Below are positions 15,333-16,513 of a stretch of DNA of 16,513 nucleotides, piece after piece. Origin of the DNA: DATEMK01 sp039914625 (lineage in GTDB: Bacteria; Bacteroidota; Bacteroidia; AKYH767-A; OLB10); the NCBI GenBank assembly GCA_039914625.1, contig JBDSOU010000002.1:1-16513 (forward strand). Direction: 5' to 3'. The notes under the pieces were generated by a model. That model worked only from the letters and a program-made list of their open reading frames with translations, was not told where the DNA came from and searched no databases. Every line of letters starts with the position of its first letter. The stretch's first letter is position 1. Position numbers and translations under genes: made by a program.

Positions 15333-16513
15333 ATGTTAACTGGTAAAAACGTTTCCAAATGGTGGTACCTGCTGCTTGTGGCCTCCTGTCTCCATTTGTT
15401 TTTTATTAATGTAAAAGACAGCCATGACTGGGGTGATGATTTTGCTCAATACATTCATCAGGCTGAAAATATTTCAAAAGGAATTCTGCAAACAGAAACA
15501 GGTTACATTTATAATAAGGACTACGCACTTTACAGCCCTCCTCTTTATTTTACGGGATTCCCGCTTGTGCTCGCTCCTGTTTATGCAATTGCCGGAAATA
15601 ATATGCTCGCATTTTCTTATTTGATCTCGGCTTTTTTATTTTTCAGTGCGCTTATTTTTTTCAGGTTTTTTATTTCTTATTTCAAACCGGTCACAAGTTG
15701 CCTGCTCGTTTTAATTATTGTTTGCAATCCCTGGATGTTAGATTACAAAATGGAAATTGGCTCTGATATTCCGTTTACATTTTTTTTGTTTTTGTCCATT
15801 TTGTTTTATCTGAATTCAAAAAAATCAGTACGCGCATTTATTTTACTTGGAATGCTTGCAGGGTTTCTTATTTCTATCCGCAGCATAGGTGTTGCGTTTG
15901 CTCTTGCAGTGGTTGTGAATGAATTATTGAAAATTAAACAGGAAACAGCAAGTAATAAAAAGAAACAAACCGGTTTACTTATAATTATTTTTTTAGTGGT
16001 GTGTGCTGCATTTTTTGTGCTGCTGAACAACGTTATTTTTAACATTCCGCTTTTGAATTTACAATCATCCGCTTCACTTTTTACGTTTAATGATCTCTAT
16101 AAAACCATTCTTAAAAACTGTAATTATTATTTTGACATTTTTCAAACTCTTTTCAGCACACCTCCTGAAAATATCTATGCACTGTTTTCTACCTTAATTA
16201 AAAGCAGCGCTCTTTCCCTCTTGCTGCTCGGGTTTTATTTACGGATCAAAAGAGGAATGGAATTCATTGATTTTTTATTTATTTTTTACATGCTGGTGTT
16301 GTATGTGTATCCTTATTCCGCATCCGGTTACAGGTTTTTAATCCCGGTTACTCCGATCCTTCTTTTATTGGTTGCAGAAGGTTTATACTTTTTAATGACC
16401 GCCTTTCAATGGAAAAAAAATATTCTTTATGGGCTTTGCATCATTTCATTTTACACGGTCTATAAATACGATTGGGAAATTATTCTTGGTAAACAAAATT
16501 ATATTTTGCAGGG
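15333..16513 (+). CDS. GT-C type membrane glycosyltransferase (ArnT/PMT-like), partial
   Basis: The frame starts at ATG 15333 and runs open to the window's end, giving 393 residues without a stop. It is a polytopic membrane protein: a first TM at about 10-25, then the outer loop HDWGDDFAQYIHQA (31-44), followed by at least eight further hydrophobic segments. The acidic pair D35-D36 in the first outer loop, followed by a region with LYSPPLYFTGFPL, is the arrangement of GT-C enzymes (dolichol- or undecaprenyl-phosphate-sugar dependent, PMT/ArnT/GT83-like), where that Asp/Glu is catalytic. Such enzymes move a sugar or aminosugar from a lipid carrier onto protein, lipid A or glycan on the outer face of the inner membrane. 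The acceptor is unknown and the C-terminal domain is missing from the window. It is divergent from the sensor kinase gene, sharing a 232-base gap. Confidence 0.8.
   Translation, partial: MLTGKNVSKWWYLLLVASCLHLFFINVKDSHDWGDDFAQYIHQAENISKGILQTETGYIYNKDYALYSPPLYFTGFPLVLAPVYAIAGNNMLAFSYLISAFLFFSALIFFRFFISYFKPVTSCLLVLIIVCNPWMLDYKMEIGSDIPFTFFLFLSILFYLNSKKSVRAFILLGMLAGFLISIRSIGVAFALAVVVNELLKIKQETASNKKKQTGLLIIIFLVVCAAFFVLLNNVIFNIPLLNLQSSASLFTFNDLYKTILKNCNYYFDIFQTLFSTPPENIYALFSTLIKSSALSLLLLGFYLRIKRGMEFIDFLFIFYMLVLYVYPYSASGYRFLIPVTPILLLLVAEGLYFLMTAFQWKKNILYGLCIISFYTVYKYDWEIILGKQNYILQ

Noticed and set aside
15806..16045. 79-residue frame antisense to the glycosyltransferase
   Set aside because: The plus-strand frame is continuous with membrane-protein character; the antisense frame is its shadow.

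Overview
The window looks like a chromosomal segment of a member of the Bacteroidota (broadly a Chitinophagales/Sphingobacteriales-like organism; the exact order cannot be read from here). The evidence is the AT-rich sequence, the C-terminal tail of a type IX secretion (T9SS) cargo protein at the left edge, an outer-membrane TonB-dependent receptor with a carboxypeptidase-regulatory-like N-terminal domain, a DUF4296 lipoprotein, a dihydroorotase with the DDQVHFREPG motif, promoter boxes of the Bacteroidota type TAnnTTTG, and little sign of Shine-Dalgarno sequences.

Left part (1-3660): the end of a T9SS cargo gene is followed by a secreted right-handed beta-helix protein. Convergent to that is a phytanoyl-CoA dioxygenase-type Fe(II)/2-oxoglutarate oxygenase, and then a small DUF1801-like cytoplasmic protein on the plus strand. 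Middle (3661-6090): a single TonB-dependent receptor without a SusD partner.

Core (6283-15100, all minus strand, read right to left): a very large 12-TM NtrY-like sensor histidine kinase, a stand-alone cobalamin-binding small subunit of an acyl-CoA mutase, an enoyl-CoA hydratase, then a tight four-gene unit fumC - DUF4188 - pyrC - DUF4296 lipoprotein (gaps of 20, 9 and 3 bases). Fumarase feeds the TCA cycle. The B12 domain and crotonase point to acyl-CoA / methylmalonyl-CoA metabolism, which joins the TCA cycle at succinyl-CoA. PyrC is the third step of de novo UMP synthesis. Right edge (15333-16513): a divergent polytopic GT-C-type glycosyltransferase that runs off the window.

The least ordinary signal is not a gene. 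The three gaps between kinase, B12 subunit, crotonase and fumC each carry a degenerate tandem repeat with a 7-base period, and two of these tracts share words with each other. One of their words (ACTGCCAACTG) recurs in the gap after the beta-helix gene. I see no CRISPR array, insertion sequence, tRNA, rRNA or recognisable defence system, and no gene-free stretch longer than 300 bases. The largest gaps (3030-3227, 6091-6282, 15101-15332) hold only the promoter or hairpin candidates listed.
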